Of a DNA stretch of 64,000 bases, positions 11,223 through 23,768 are shown one piece after another. The DNA comes from Scatophagus argus. Its lineage: Eukaryota > Chordata > Actinopteri > Scatophagidae. Position numbers and translations under genes: made by a program. The notes beneath the pieces were generated by a model. It was not told the DNA's origin, searched no databases, and worked only from the letters and a program-made list of their open reading frames with translations. The stretch spans positions 13,906,001 to 13,970,000 of the forward strand of contig NC_058494.1 in assembly GCF_020382885.2 (NCBI RefSeq). The letters run 5' to 3'. How positions within the stretch are numbered: the first letter of the stretch is position 1; each line of letters opens with the position of its first letter.

Positions 11223-11756
11223 ATACCTACACACACACACATATACAGTTTTCATAACACACGTGCACACACACACACACACACAAGCAGGCTCACGCCT
11301 ATGAACATGTACGCACACACACATCACACTCTACTGGTCAGTGCCAGACTTTGAAGGTAGCTGGACTGTTCCCAAGAAAATATCAGCAACCACACTTATA
11401 TCACAATGTGATAAACAGACAAAGCTGCAGTATAGACACGGACACATGATTATTCATACACACATAGAGTAAATGTTTATATGTAGTCATGCATGGACAT
11501 CAGCGACGAATCAGCTAAAATTTTTATCTATCTTAAAATGTCAATTTACTGCTCGATTAAAAGTGATGACTTTCTCATAAAAAAACTCTTTGTTCTTTTT
11601 TATTCTGGATTGATGTGACTAAATATATATTAGTTTTTGTTTTGATATTTGAATAAGTCACCTTGGGTTCTTAGAAACCACAATGGCAATTTTTTAATGT
11701 TTTCCAACACAATCACTTAATCAAGTATTATTTGATGCTCTGCTCTAATCTCCTGC

Positions 11757-11816
11757 CTCTCTCTCTCTCTCTCTCTCTCTATGTATATATATATGTGTGT
11801 GTGTTTGTGTGTGTGA
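11757..11816. repeat. Compound (CT)n/(TA)n/(TG)n microsatellite
   Basis: Twelve CT units (11757-11780) pass into ATGTATATATATATG and then GT-rich sequence. Confidence 0.9.
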
Positions 11817-12274
11817 GTAACAGTACTGTACAAACACAAAACATTTCTATCTATCTATTCATTGGACTCTGGACAGATTTTGGGCTTGGTGACATCAGAG
11901 CACACCTGTGTCACTGATGACCAATGCACGTGTCGTCATCGTGGTAACTTTCCTCTCCAAGAGGTCACAAACTTCCTTCCTCAATCTATCTCTCACCCAT
12001 TCTCCTCTGAGCTCACCCATTCCTGTTCCCTCCTTCCCAACGTCTCTCTCTCTCTCAACCTCAGGGTCAACGTCTCTTTTACGTTCCCTCAGTCATTTCC
12101 TTCTTAGACAGACTGAAACACAAACATTATAAAGTCTTTATAGTTATGTGACCTTCAAGGTCCTGGGAAAGAAAGCAATTTGCTGATCAGCTGCTCAACA
12201 ATTCTGTCATCACCTTCATCATCCTCATTCACCCTCCACATCATCATTTTTTTCCCATCATCAATATCACCACC

Positions 12275-12303
12275 ACCATCATCATCATCATCATCATCAT
12301 CAT
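12275..12303. repeat. (CAT)n microsatellite
   Basis: About ten uninterrupted CAT/ATC units, preceded by a decayed CAC/CAT-rich tract from ~12255. Confidence 0.9.
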
Positions 12304-13385
12304 AAAGATTAACTGCAACAACTCAATATGCTGAAACAACAGTCAGAGGGCAGACAGTGTCATCTATCGGTCTGTCACACTGTTTTGCGTCAGGCAGCTG
12401 TGGTTCCAGTTGACTGCATGCTGTGAGCCAGAATAACGTTGTAGTGTCACCGGTGTGCCTGCAGATGCTGCAAGAATTTGCCTGTAACATATAAAAAGCT
12501 ACACAAGGGACAAAGAGAAGTCCTTGAGGAATTAACTTTTCCTGTGCTTTATATGCTCCACTTAAAAGTGAGCTAATTTTATATTGTCAAATTGTTGTTT
12601 TGTCAGTAGAGTTGTGGTTCTCTAAGGTGTTCATTTTGTTGCGTTTTGGCATTTATTCTAAATATAACTTTAATGAGAAATGCCTTCAGCTTTCTTCACT
12701 GATTGTAATTATTTGTCTCTGTAAAGTCTGAGAGGATTTGTTTTTTCTAATAATGTTTGTCATATGCCATTTTTGGCATCATGGAAAAAAAAACACTTAG
12801 AACAAAAGCATCATTTATCAAAAGTAGCAAGTAATCATGCAAAATAAAAAATAACAGAGTAATATAAAAAAATAACAGTACTATAAAAAATAACAGAGCA
12901 TAGAACATAGATCGATAATGGCAGATAAGGTGCAGGATTGATGCAAGATAGTTTAGGTGCCATCTCTAAAAATTGAATATGGACTCCACAGGGTTTGAAA
13001 ATCCAGTAGAACGTGCAATGCCTCTTATTTTCTTCACCTTTGTATTCAGAGCAGGTCAGACAATAACAAATCAGTGTACATTTTGAGCTAACCCCCATCT
13101 TACTGTAAAAGCCTCACAGACACTATTTTTTTTTCTGGGCAGCTGTCTCAAAAGAGGAAAGACAAATCGTTGATTTTTTTTTTCATTTAAGGCCCCGTGT
13201 GAACACCCAAACCGTAAATGGGGAGTAATAATAGAAGCAAACGATAAAAGACAGCTTCCGCTTTTCCCTTGAGTGAGGCAGAAATCAAGAGAGGATTGTT
13301 TTAATCTCAGAGCCGAGCTGTCACGCCCTCCTCCTCGCTACCTCAAAATACCCAGCTCAATAAATGGACAATTGATGGAGTAGCC

Positions 13386-13388
<3 letters not shown>

Positions 13389-13434
<46 letters not shown>
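13389..13434. repeat. (GT)23 microsatellite
   Basis: An uninterrupted GT run of 46 bp. A second, slightly interrupted GT tract follows at 13503-13544. Confidence 0.95.
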
Positions 13435-13435
<1 letters not shown>

Positions 13436-13502
13436 AGGCTATCTGTTAAAAACCCTAGAGACATAAATAAGAATAAAGGTACAAATTAAGGCTCTCTCAC
13501 TT

Positions 13503-13511
13503 TGTGTATGT

Positions 13512-13544
<33 letters not shown>
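13503..13544. repeat. (GT)n microsatellite, interrupted
   Basis: GT-rich tract with two TATG interruptions near its start, then an unbroken run. Confidence 0.9.
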
Positions 13545-13546
<2 letters not shown>

Positions 13547-14956
13547 CCTGCAGAAACAAAATTGATCTTTTTACTGGGCCAGTAAGCATGTGTGGGTGAG
13601 AAGTGGAAAATGAAAACCTTGTGGCTTATTTGTGGCCTAAAGAAAAACTCAGGTGTAAACCGTGGTCCAGTAACCAAACTGAATATAACATGAACAAATA
13701 AAACAGCCTCTGTCCCCCAGTTACAGCAAAATAAGTTTGTTACAATGGAACTGGTACGATCAGTCAAAATTAAACCTGTGCAATTTTTTGTCGACTCTGA
13801 AGAATTTTGACATGGAAATTTGTACAACTTAGAAAAAAGCAAGCCATGACAGAGCTGATCTTCCAAGGAGGAAGAGGCAAAGAGGCAAAGAGTACAAAAT
13901 AAAGGAAGTTATCAAAGCTTATTATTAGCTACACCATCAACTTTTATACTAACTGCTCAACAAAAGAGGCATGTTTAGCCAGTTGTGAAGCAAAAAATTA
14001 TATTGCAAATGCATTTTTTAAAACCCTGTGGGAACACACATTAGCATTTTTAGTCTTCAAAAATACTTTATTGAATGAAGTGATGTTAAATCCCAGGAAC
14101 ACAAGCTTTGAGTTATTGACTCACTAGCACTAGCCTGACCATGAATGCCTCGCATGTTAGCATGTTAGCAGGTTAGCTTGCCTGGGCCAGTAATTCAGCT
14201 CCCCTTCGCAGGAGGAATATGTCACCAAGCTTCTAGAGCCAAATATTTCCTAAAGAAGCACAGGTGAATTTTGCTGAGTCACTTTGATGTGACCAAGCCT
14301 TTAAAATGCTAACTAATGCTAAGCTACTCGTCTTAGCAGACCAAGTTAGGTAGCGTAGCAACAAAACTCCTAATAGTGTTCATGTAAGCAAACCTGCATT
14401 TTTATTCCTTATGAAATAAACTTTTCCTTTTCAGAAGTCACATAGTCTTGAATTAAAAGTTAAGAGAACTGAGGAATAAAAACACAAAACACAATCAATA
14501 ATTTTCACCCACAGAGAATAGTATGAGCTTAGAGTCATAAATGTCATATGAACATACTGTGAGGATATATACACACATGCACACGCCCAAGAAAACACAC
14601 ACACTCCCTAAAGTGGGCTCCATGGCCACGTTTCCTCCACACCATGTAAACACTATTATGTGCTGGGTGATAGAGATCACTGGAACCTAATTGTTTGAGG
14701 CAATATTCGCAGTGCATTTCATGGAGAAAGTGGCAAACAATGCTGCGAGCGCTGGCCAGGACAGACGCTCTCTCTCTCTCCTCCTCTGCTGCGACAGATG
14801 TCGACTCTGTTTATTTTTCCTGATTGTCCTGGAGACCAGCCATCCAACTACAGACGACGACAACAAGAATAGTTTCAGTTTACGCTGAAGCTTTAGGACA
14901 AAACAAGAGTGTGTGTGTTTACACTGCCAGCCTAGAATCTGATCTCACCCATTCGT

Positions 14957-14998
14957 ATTAACATGACGTAGACCTGATCAGGACTACGTCATGTTAAT
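14957..14998. repeat. 42-bp near-perfect palindrome
   Basis: The arms ATTAACATGACGTAG (14957-14971) and its exact reverse complement (14984-14998) flank a 12-bp core that is itself palindromic (CCTGATCAGG) apart from one A:A pair (14972/14983). Each arm contains a CRE-like TGACGTA. Confidence 0.95.
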
Positions 14999-15511
14999 CA
15001 TCAGAACTTAGCAGGTGTTTGATTAAACTAGAGGTGTCAGAAGGAGGACGTTCCAGTATGATTAAGGCTGTACACAGGAGAGAACAGGTTAACTTTTAAA
15101 TGCTTTGTAATATATTATAATAGAGTTTTTCTTATCTGGAATGTATAGGAAACCACCTGAATGTATATGTTTAAATAACATTAAGAATGATTTTATAAGT
15201 GTGTCACAAAAAAAAAGAAAGCACCATGAATATGACCAAATTGATATCATTTTTAAATGTTCAATTTAAAATTAGCAAGTCATTGTCGAGTATTGAATTG
15301 TTGGACTATTGAGGAACTATCTGCACATCTATGCAATACCTCTTATTGATAAACACCAGTTTAAAAGAGAATTTATCATACATGGTTTCAAAATCAAAAT
15401 TATTGCAGCAGCACAAGAGAGATCATCCTCAAGTGGCTGGCCTGAAGCAGAGATGAGCTCTGGTTAGCACACCTTTTGCTAACACATACACACACAAATC
15501 CCAGATGTTGA

Positions 15512-15531
15512 CTCAAGTGATATCACTTGAG
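15512..15531. repeat. 20-bp perfect palindrome
   Basis: CTCAAGTGATATCACTTGAG equals its own reverse complement. It presents two inverted TCAAGTG elements, which resemble NK2-class homeodomain sites. Confidence 0.9.
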
Positions 15532-16950
15532 GTAGTTTATCAGATTTGATCCAGCACCCTCTGGAGCTGCAGAAGGCTTTATACAGCTCCCCAACACCTG
15601 TAAACAGACTTTGATGTGTGAGGTCGGTGGAGTTCCCCTTACAGTTTAGGGGGAGTTGATCGCTTGCTTCATCTCAAGCAGATCAGACATAACTTATTTT
15701 GTACACGCTCATAACTGGCCTGTGACATCAAGATCCAAACACTGCAGATTTTTACTTATTTAACAAAAAATAACTTGAAAAGCTTAGTGAATACCAAGGA
15801 GTTTTATTTTTGTTTTTGCTGTATAAAGTTCATGGTGATCTTGATTACTGTAACTGCACCTCGTACAGTGTCAGGCACATGTCGACGGTCACACATTGCT
15901 CAGTTCCCAGGATGCACCTGGCCAGAGGCGAGAGGGCGGACGTGGGGGACAGCTGTTTCCTGCGCACACTTCCTGGTTTGTCAGAGCAGAGGGGGGAAGG
16001 GTTGTGGTGGAGGTGGGGTCTAGTAGGGGGAGAGAGGCAGGGCAGAGGGGTGGATTAGGGTGTTTGGTGAGGCCTTTTCCTAACAGGATATACAGTGTCT
16101 GCCACAGCCACAGGTGTGAGAGCACCAACGCTCCTCATCCTCACACACATTTGTAAAAAAGAGATAAAAGACCCTACTGAGTGGGAGGGAGGGGCTTGGT
16201 TGAGGGATGACGGAGGGAAGTGGAAGGGAAAGCAGAGAAGGATAAGAGAAGAAGTATGTGGAGGAAAAAGAAAGGAATGTCAGACAGGCAGAGGGAAGCG
16301 AGGAGAAAGCGCTTTTTTATTGTCTCCTGTCTCAGAATAGACTCACTCAGCTGGGAGGGAGACAGCAGCCGGTGGGCTAATCAGAGTATAATGGGCTCAA
16401 TCAATTGTTTCCTTGATTGCACACATACTGTACATTCAACGTCAGCCGCTGAGCAGGAGCCAGTAAACTGCATCTCAGCATGTTTTCAGAAGGTACTTAA
16501 ATCAGCAGTGTGAAATATCCAAATCTGTGATGAGGTCTAATCATTCTACATATAACCGACACAATGTCTCTGTTGTTACCAATAAATAAATAAATAACAT
16601 AACATAACATAACATTTATGAGAAATTATATGTTATGTAAAGCAGGGACAGTGATAAGGTCAGTGGAGAAATATTGACTGATACTGAAAATAATGAGGTA
16701 AAAACTGGCCTCTTTGAGCTATGAGTACAATCATTTTACTTCAAAATACATACATATTACATATTATGTATGTAGCATATAGATGGACAGCGATTTCGGT
16801 TCGGGAGAATTTAATGGCTATTTTGAAGATCACTAGGTCAGATAAACATGAAGTCAGACATAACGTGTGAGAGAATCAATCAATCAATCAATCAACTGCA
16901 GGACCAACACACGACCACACACACACACATACGCACACACACACACACAC

Positions 16951-17123
16951 CTAAGGGCAATAAAGAGTGACCAGTTAATCTAATGTACATGTTTTTGGGA
17001 TCATGGGAGGAAGTTGGAGCACCCAGAGGAAACCCACACATTCACATGGAGAACATGGAAACTCCACACAGAAGGGTCCAGACTGGGACTGGAACCCTGA
17101 ACCCCCGAACCCTCACTGTGCTG
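16951..17123 (-). mobile_element. Diverged tRNA-headed SINE fragment, copy 1
   Basis: The + strand carries GTGACCAGTTAATCTAATG, GGGAGGAAGTTGGAGCACCC, GGAAACTCCACACAGAAGG and CTCACTGTGCTGCC. These correspond in order to the better-kept copy at 23462-23768, same orientation. Confidence 0.7.
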
Positions 17124-17185
17124 CCTATCTATCTATCTATCTATAGATAGTGTGTGTGGGTGTGTATGTGCATGTGTGTGTGTGT
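17124..17185. repeat. (CTAT)n then (TG)n compound microsatellite
   Basis: About five CTAT units end in an inverted ATAGATAG and are followed by TG-rich sequence. It abuts the tRNA-head end of the SINE fragment. Confidence 0.85.
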
Positions 17186-17805
17186 GTAGTTTTCTTTAGT
17201 TGGTTTTTATCTATTTAGTTAGTTACATATGTGAATATACAGATTAGTAAAACTTCATCTTAATGTTCAATAAAGTGATATGATAAATCCAAACATTTGT
17301 CCCTTTGCATGAGGCTAAAAATAGTATTAAATGTTCAGTAATAAAATAGGAATGTGCAGGCTGAAGATGCTGTCTGGCATCTGGGTCACAGAACATACTG
17401 AACAAATGTTGAAAAATGTGAAATAATTTATTCATTAATTCATAATTTATTCCTCACCTAATGTTCATTTCCATGTGTCTGCATTTTATTATTATTCAAG
17501 ATGACTCTTTTAGTAGTGGTTGATAATTTGTGTGTCATTACTGTAGAAAGGCGGAGAAGATGAGTGGCCATCCAGCCGGCCCAGTCACTCTGCCTGGGAG
17601 GACTGATCTGACTCATTTGACCCTGAAGCCTCAGTGTGACCTTTGACTCTGAAGCGTCATCGCCTGCGTTAGAATACGTGCAGAACTTTACGATTGCACT
17701 GCGGCTTTTCGAACAGCACCACTCGCATCCACTTCCAGTTTTGGCAACACAACTTCAAATATTTCCATACGAGATGAGCTCTGACAATAGGCTGTGTGAG
17801 TGTGC

Positions 17806-17808
<3 letters not shown>

Positions 17809-17847
<39 letters not shown>
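17809..17847. repeat. (TG)n microsatellite
   Basis: An uninterrupted TG run of 39 bp. Confidence 0.95.
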
Positions 17848-17848
<1 letters not shown>

Positions 17849-17920
17849 CCACAGTGTGAACGTGTGGATGACTTAGGCGGCTTGTGTGATTGTCTGTAAG
17901 CTTTGTCTACATACATACAA

Positions 17921-18007
17921 GGTGTGTGTGTGTGTGCGTGAGCATGTGTGCGTGCATGCATGTGTGTGTGTTTGCGTGCATGCATGTGTGTGTGTGTGTG
18001 TGTGTGT
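17921..18007. repeat. Interrupted (TG)n tract with duplicated GCATGCATG blocks
   Basis: TG-rich sequence is interrupted twice by GCGTGCATGCATG, indicating internal duplication of the tract. Confidence 0.9.
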
Positions 18008-19772
18008 CTGGTCGGTGTGCCCTCAGGTCATGATGACACTGCGTGGAACAACAGACTATTGTGTCTTCCTCTCTCATATTTCTCATCATCAGCGCTGCTG
18101 CCGTCCAAATTCCACTGGTGTGTTCACAGCGTGGCAGAGGGACTCGGCCCTGTTGTCAGCCCCCCATCCGGCAAAAATAGGAAACTCAGCATCACTTTCC
18201 ACTTTCTCCCTCACTTTTAACTGGTAATTCAAAATATATGAGTTCCTGTTTGGAGCTGCCCCACTTTGGACTCGATTGTTTGTTTTGGATAAAAGTTGCA
18301 TGTGCTTTTCTTTAGTTGTTTTCAAAATGCTTTTATTGAACATATGGTGCTGCTGTTTTTTTCTGTATGTGGGTGGAAATTGGAACCCATTTTTAATGTA
18401 GCAACTGCCTTTTCTGTTTTTGTTTTTATATGCTAATGTACAAAAGAAAGAAGTCAGAAAAAGAGTATAAACATCTAGAAAATAATATCAAACCAGCAGG
18501 TTAATGGTTAAACTGTTTTACCATTACCAGACAGATTTTTACTAAAAGGTTTTATGATTTATTTAAGGGTCCAAATATACACGCAAACAACTTTTGAATT
18601 TGCTGACATGGATGTGGCAGACAAAAAGTACAATTACTACACTAAAATCCTTCAAATGGAACCTACTCCTTCTTTCTCATTAAAAATTCCACAATATATG
18701 AATGTATAAACATTCTTTTTTTATTTCACAAATTGAACTGATGGACACAAGCTGTCTCCTATTTCACTGTAAAGTCCATTCTCAGCATATGTAAACTGCA
18801 GGCTACAAGCTTCCACATCACGCTTGTTTAAGCTAATTATTTAAACCAGGATTGTCTCACAAATTATTTGTGATGTCACAAGTCGTGCTTGTAGACTCTG
18901 CCTGTTAAATTCAGATTTTCAATAAGCACAGAGAAGCTGAACAAGCAGTGAATGTTAAAACAACCTGATAGTGTCAAACTCTGCACATACTTCATTTTAC
19001 ACAGTGGAGCTCAAACATTCAACTGTAGGAACAGGAAGAAAAACACATTTTTACTGAAGGGGAACTTCAAAGTTAAGCAATGTTAATATTATTTCATTAA
19101 GCACGTACAGTATGTCATATGTGTGACAATTTTGTTTCAACTATAACAAAAGAAAAAAAACAAGATGTCCTGTTGTCCTGTTCTGTTTCTTTCAGTTCTG
19201 CACCACATGATCTGACTTACTGGAGCCAAGGCCTGAATTTCTAAGTCTGCGATGATGTAACACACGAGCTGACTTCCACACTTACTTTCCATCACAACTG
19301 GAAGCTGCATATAGTAACACAATGCAAAAACCTACACGTGAAGAAAACCAGAAAACATGGGCTCCTCAGTGGAGCTTTTGTCCTGTTCGCACACTGAAGC
19401 CAAACGACGGTCCAGTCTGTCCTGATCTTACACTTTCCTCGTAATGCTAGTCAATAAAGTCTCTGGAAGAGAATCCAGTTTTGTCACAAACCTGCAGAGT
19501 TTCCTTTCCTTACCCCATTCTTTTGCAAAGGACAGGTGTTCCTACAGCGAGGGTAGGATAAATAACAGATACACCTCTCTGCATAATGCGACACAGAGCA
19601 ATAGCACCACAAACTACACGCTCCAAAAGGACCTTCATGAAAGGTTTTAGCTGGGTGTTGTTAATTAACTGGGAACAGGTGGAGCTGAAGAGTTCTTATG
19701 TATACTAAACTAATAAAGGTCACTCTTAAAACACAGCAACCCAAAATCAGTTTGTGAGTTTTGCTTACCTCA

Positions 19773-19785
19773 CCACTAGATGGCA
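19773..19785 (+). promoter_or_regulatory. CTCF-like motif
   Basis: CCACTAGATGGCA matches the CTCF core consensus at every position it covers. It lies mid-way in the lyl1-neu3 intergenic region. Motif evidence only. Confidence 0.4.
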
Positions 19786-20299
19786 ACAAACGGCAAGTGT
19801 TAAACTTGTGCGACTTTGAAGCTGCCTGCTTTCTTATTTAAAGGGACATTTTGTCAACCTTTTTTCTTATTGTCTCTGTCAAAATGTGACATGCTTATAT
19901 TATTTCATTTGAAAATAAGATAATCTTAAAACAAACAAACAGACAAAAAAACAAAACAGTTAAACCAAGCCTGTAAATGTATCATCAGATGTACAATTGT
20001 AGTGTCCACTGGGTATTTCCTTTAAATCAACGACAACAAAACTGTGATATTGTCTTGGCAGCTTTGAATTAACATGACACTGGTGTTTTCTGTCCAATAC
20101 ATTGATTGTACTGTTTGTAAAAGCATGCAAATTGTAAAAATAAGTTACAGAAATGCATACAGTGATATCTGAATGAACCAACAGAAAAACATAGACAGAA
20201 TTCATTTTTTTAACACAAATAATTTGTACTTTTTTCATTTTTCATCATTGTTCTAAGTAAACATAAACACAGTTCTCCTTTTGTCGGCATGATATGGTA

Positions 20300-20325
20300 A
20301 CACACACACACACACACACACACAC
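20300..20325. repeat. (CA)n microsatellite
   Basis: Uninterrupted AC run of 26 bp. Confidence 0.9.
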
Positions 20326-21792
20326 TTGCTCTCTGCTGGTGGGCCGCCGCTGCCTCGCTCAGTGTGTGGGTGGTCTGGGCCAGGTGGAGGAGAGAGGGAT
20401 TAACACCAGGCCTGCCTAAAGGAAAAAGAAGTACAGAGGGAGAGAAAACAAGAGATGGAGGACAGATAGACATCTGTCCACCAGATGTGCTGCTCAGCAT
20501 ACAGAGGTGGTTTATGAAACAGTGAGAAGGGAATGAAAAGGCTTTTGGTCATGGGGCTCAGTGACAACTGGATGCATTGTGACTGAAATAACACACAGCC
20601 TCCCTCTACTTCTTGCTCAATCACTTGTGTGCGTGCGTGTGTTTGCTCTGGTCGTCTGTCATTTGGTTATATACATAACACAAACATCAGGCACTCACTC
20701 ACTCACACACACACATATGCTTGCTCCCTTTTTTCCATCTCCTCTTCCGTTCCCGGAGGAACTTCTGCACGCTGCTATTAAACAGTACGAACCAGTGATG
20801 ACCACCTGTCAAAACATGTCCAGTTACTGTGTGTGTGAGGGTGTGTTTTAAGAAGGTGTTGATGAGAGGGAATGAGACAGGTTGAACTTAGAGAGGAACA
20901 AAAGGTGGATTGTAGTACTGATTTTAATGCTAAAGTGCTTAATGTAGTACACTATCCCATCTACAAATATTTACTTCTTACTTCCTTAGTGCTTACTTCT
21001 TTGGTATTTCTATAATATATTTGCTTATCAGTTTTACTTACTTAAGTTTTACTGCACACCAGACTCCACTGCACATACTGTATGACTATGAGACGAAAAT
21101 ATCCTTTCAATCTTGATTCTGGGAATCTTAAAACAAAAGTTGACTCGAGGTCCAGGGTTTTCTGCTGAGTAATGAAAATTAAATGCTGACGACTTCAATA
21201 AAAAACAGTAAGTGGAGCTCTTTTATGTCGAAAATAGCATTTCCATGTATAATAATGAACTTTCCTCAAGTTCAGTTTGTGACTGCTGTTTGATTTAACA
21301 GCACCTAAAACTGTTCTTCTGTGTTTAACTGTATTTGTTCTATAAATAAATATCATACAGCCATGAATAACAAGAGCAGAACAGTTAAACACTTACACTT
21401 TATTTACAGTAAACCACGCTGAAGACAATTATTGTGCTGCTAGAGGCGCTTCCTGACCACACACACAACTGATGGCTGAGTGTCATGTAAACATAAAATA
21501 CACACACACATACACAGATGCACTCACACACGCTGAATCAATATAGATCAGCAGTGTCAGATTGTACAATGTGTCACATGTTGTTATCGAAAAATGACTA
21601 AACTTGAAACATAATGATCGATAAACAGAAAATAAACCTTTGCTCTACTCTCACTCTTGCTCTCACTTTACCCCAAAATAAAAATGACATATTTTTCCTC
21701 TTATCCATAGTACTGTTTTTCCATTTACATTCTTTTGGTGTGAGTTGCAGAGTTTTTGGAGGTATCCGCAAAGAAGTTCAAATTCAAAAGAG

Positions 21793-21907
21793 CTCCCACT
21801 CTCTGAACCTCCGGTTATGTAGGAGGTGCTCATGAGGAAGGCCAAAATGAATGGGGGCTTATGGAGTTGTAACACCAAAATGTAACTTTCATGGGGTAAA
21901 GAAAATT
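21793..21907 (+). repeat. Two-copy interspersed repeat, copy 1
   Basis: Shares, in order, TCCCACTCT, GGTTATGTAGG (CAATTATGTAGG in the other copy), AATGAATGGGGG, TTATGG, TGTAACTTT and ATGGGGTAAA with 31651-31775. Class unknown; no coding content. Confidence 0.65.
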
Positions 21908-23461
21908 TCCTGCCAACTTGGGGTTAGTTTGCTGTAATATATCACAGATAGTCGTATATCATTAACCGACCAATCAGCATACATTAGCAGAAAGCTAGCC
22001 CTTTACCATATTTTTGCCATTGAATCAATAGGTAACAAATGACTCAAATTAAACAGTGATGTTTTTCATAATTTGCAACCAGACTTGTAAAACATACTGT
22101 ATGAATATGTATGAATATGTCGCATTTTTCTGCCCTCAGCTCTGAATATTTGCACTGTGAGATTTCTGCATCTGCACAAAATATTGATTGAAATGGAGCA
22201 GTTCCTATGGATTCACTGTTTCTTTCCTGTGTGTGTGTGTGTGTGTCAGTTACAGGTGTTTACATAGCTAACAGTGGGTGAGCCCTGGTCAACAAGCCCC
22301 ACCTCTGGGATTTAAGCATTTTGGAGGCCTATAAACTCTGGATGAAAGCTGATGCCAAATTAATAAAGCTTAAGAGGATAAAGATGTGGCCTGTTACACA
22401 GCATGACATTAAAATCACCCTCCTAAATCACAGAAAACAATCTGTATTTATGACTTCCTGGCCACAGAACATCATATAAAGTAGACAAGTTTGTGTTTTG
22501 TATACGTGCTGTTTGCATTTTGCTCTTTCCATACAGGATCTTTACCCGATCCTTCATAGTTTTCCTTGCTGACTCAGTTGACCTCAGAGCTTGCTCTCAT
22601 AACAAGATATTAAATTAAACCAGCGAGGGCGGAAAGGTAAACACGCACGAGGATAACTCAGACCTCAGTCCAGGTTCACTCCAGCTAAGCTATGACGGCA
22701 AGGTGTGTTACCTGGAACAGTTAAAAGTTATTTTCGTTGATGCTCTGGTTATTGGGTACTATTAGGTTTTATCCCACTTGGCACTTTAATACTTGTTGTT
22801 CTTTTCGGGCTGAGCAGTGAAACGTACCTTTCTCACACAAGTTATAGAGCAGTAAATGCTGAAATATAAAGTGCCTGGATTCCTTTAAAAACTCAATTTT
22901 ATCTCTTGTAATTACTTGCATTCTGAATATAGTGAAGCTTACCAATATAAGGAGCGTGTGTGGGCCTATGTGAGTGTGTGGTGAAACATATTTATCATAG
23001 TGCATCATGTATACTTTGCACATGTGTCCTCTGTATCGAGGGTGCTAATCGGTGGGAGGTGAATACTTAGAGGTGGACGGAGTCTCAAACCTGGACGAAA
23101 TGTCTCACAGTGATATCATATTGATCACATTTTGACTGTGGGAGTGAACGATGTACCTAATAGTATCCTCTCTTTTCCAGCTGGGTTAAAAGAAGGGCAC
23201 ATTTTTATTACATTACATTTCACAAAAGTCTTCTAAATTCCTGTTTACATATCCAGCTTTACAGCATCTCATATACAAATGGAGCTGTGCCTCTTGATGG
23301 CTGTTTCTTCAAGACAACTGGGTCAAATCAAAGCTTTGTATGTTTGTTTAAGAGAGATGTCTGGAAAGAATCAGGAAAATAACAGCAGAAAAATGTGGAT
23401 GAGATGAGAAGTTTTTTTCCCTCTTGGGGGCAGCAGAAACAAGTTTTGAACTCAACACTGA

Positions 23462-23768
23462 CATTCATTCACGTTCTATACCGCTTATCCGTAAGAGTCG
23501 CGGGGGAACTGGAGCCTTTCCCAGCTGACCACGGGCGAGAGGCAGGGTACACCCTGGACTGGTTGCCAGGACTGACACACAAAGACAGACAACCACATAC
23601 TCACGCCTAGGGGCAATGTAGAGTGCATGTCTTTGGGATTGTGGGAGGAAGCCGGAGTACCCGGAGAAAACAGGGAGAAAATGCAAACTCCACACAGGGG
23701 GGCCCAGACCGGGATTCGAACCAGGAACCCTCTTGCTATGAGGTCACAGTGCTAACCACTGCACCATC
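23462..23768 (-). mobile_element. tRNA-derived SINE, best-preserved copy
   Basis: The minus strand starts with a tRNA-like head: A-box TGGTTAGCACTG (23758-23747) and B-box GGTTCGAATCC (23722-23712), about the right distance apart for an internal Pol III promoter. The body has phrases common in fish repeats (TGTGGAGTTTGCATTTTC, CCGGGTACTCCGGCTTCCTC, CGGATAAGCGGTATAGAA), ending near GAATGAATG. It is a repeat, not a functional tRNA gene. Confidence 0.8.

Larger units (their letters stand above)
8986..16950. other. Gene-free stretch upstream of lyl1
   Basis: No frame here has recognisable domains. It holds several microsatellites and a C-run, listed separately, plus two palindromes at 14957-14998 and 15512-15531. 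Repetitive gttagcatgttagc-type sequence occurs at ~14155-14180. Untranslated lyl1 exons or enhancers could lie here but cannot be called from sequence alone. Confidence 0.5.
17131..23461. other. Gene-free stretch
   Basis: Open frames here are either GT/CA microsatellite translations or short frames of random composition. A CTCF-like motif is at 19773-19785 and a two-copy repeat at 21793-21907. No splice-supported exon was found. Confidence 0.5.

Noticed and set aside
23700-23768. tRNA gene on the minus strand
   Set aside because: A- and B-box-like sequences are present, but there is no acceptor-stem pairing and a long SINE body follows.
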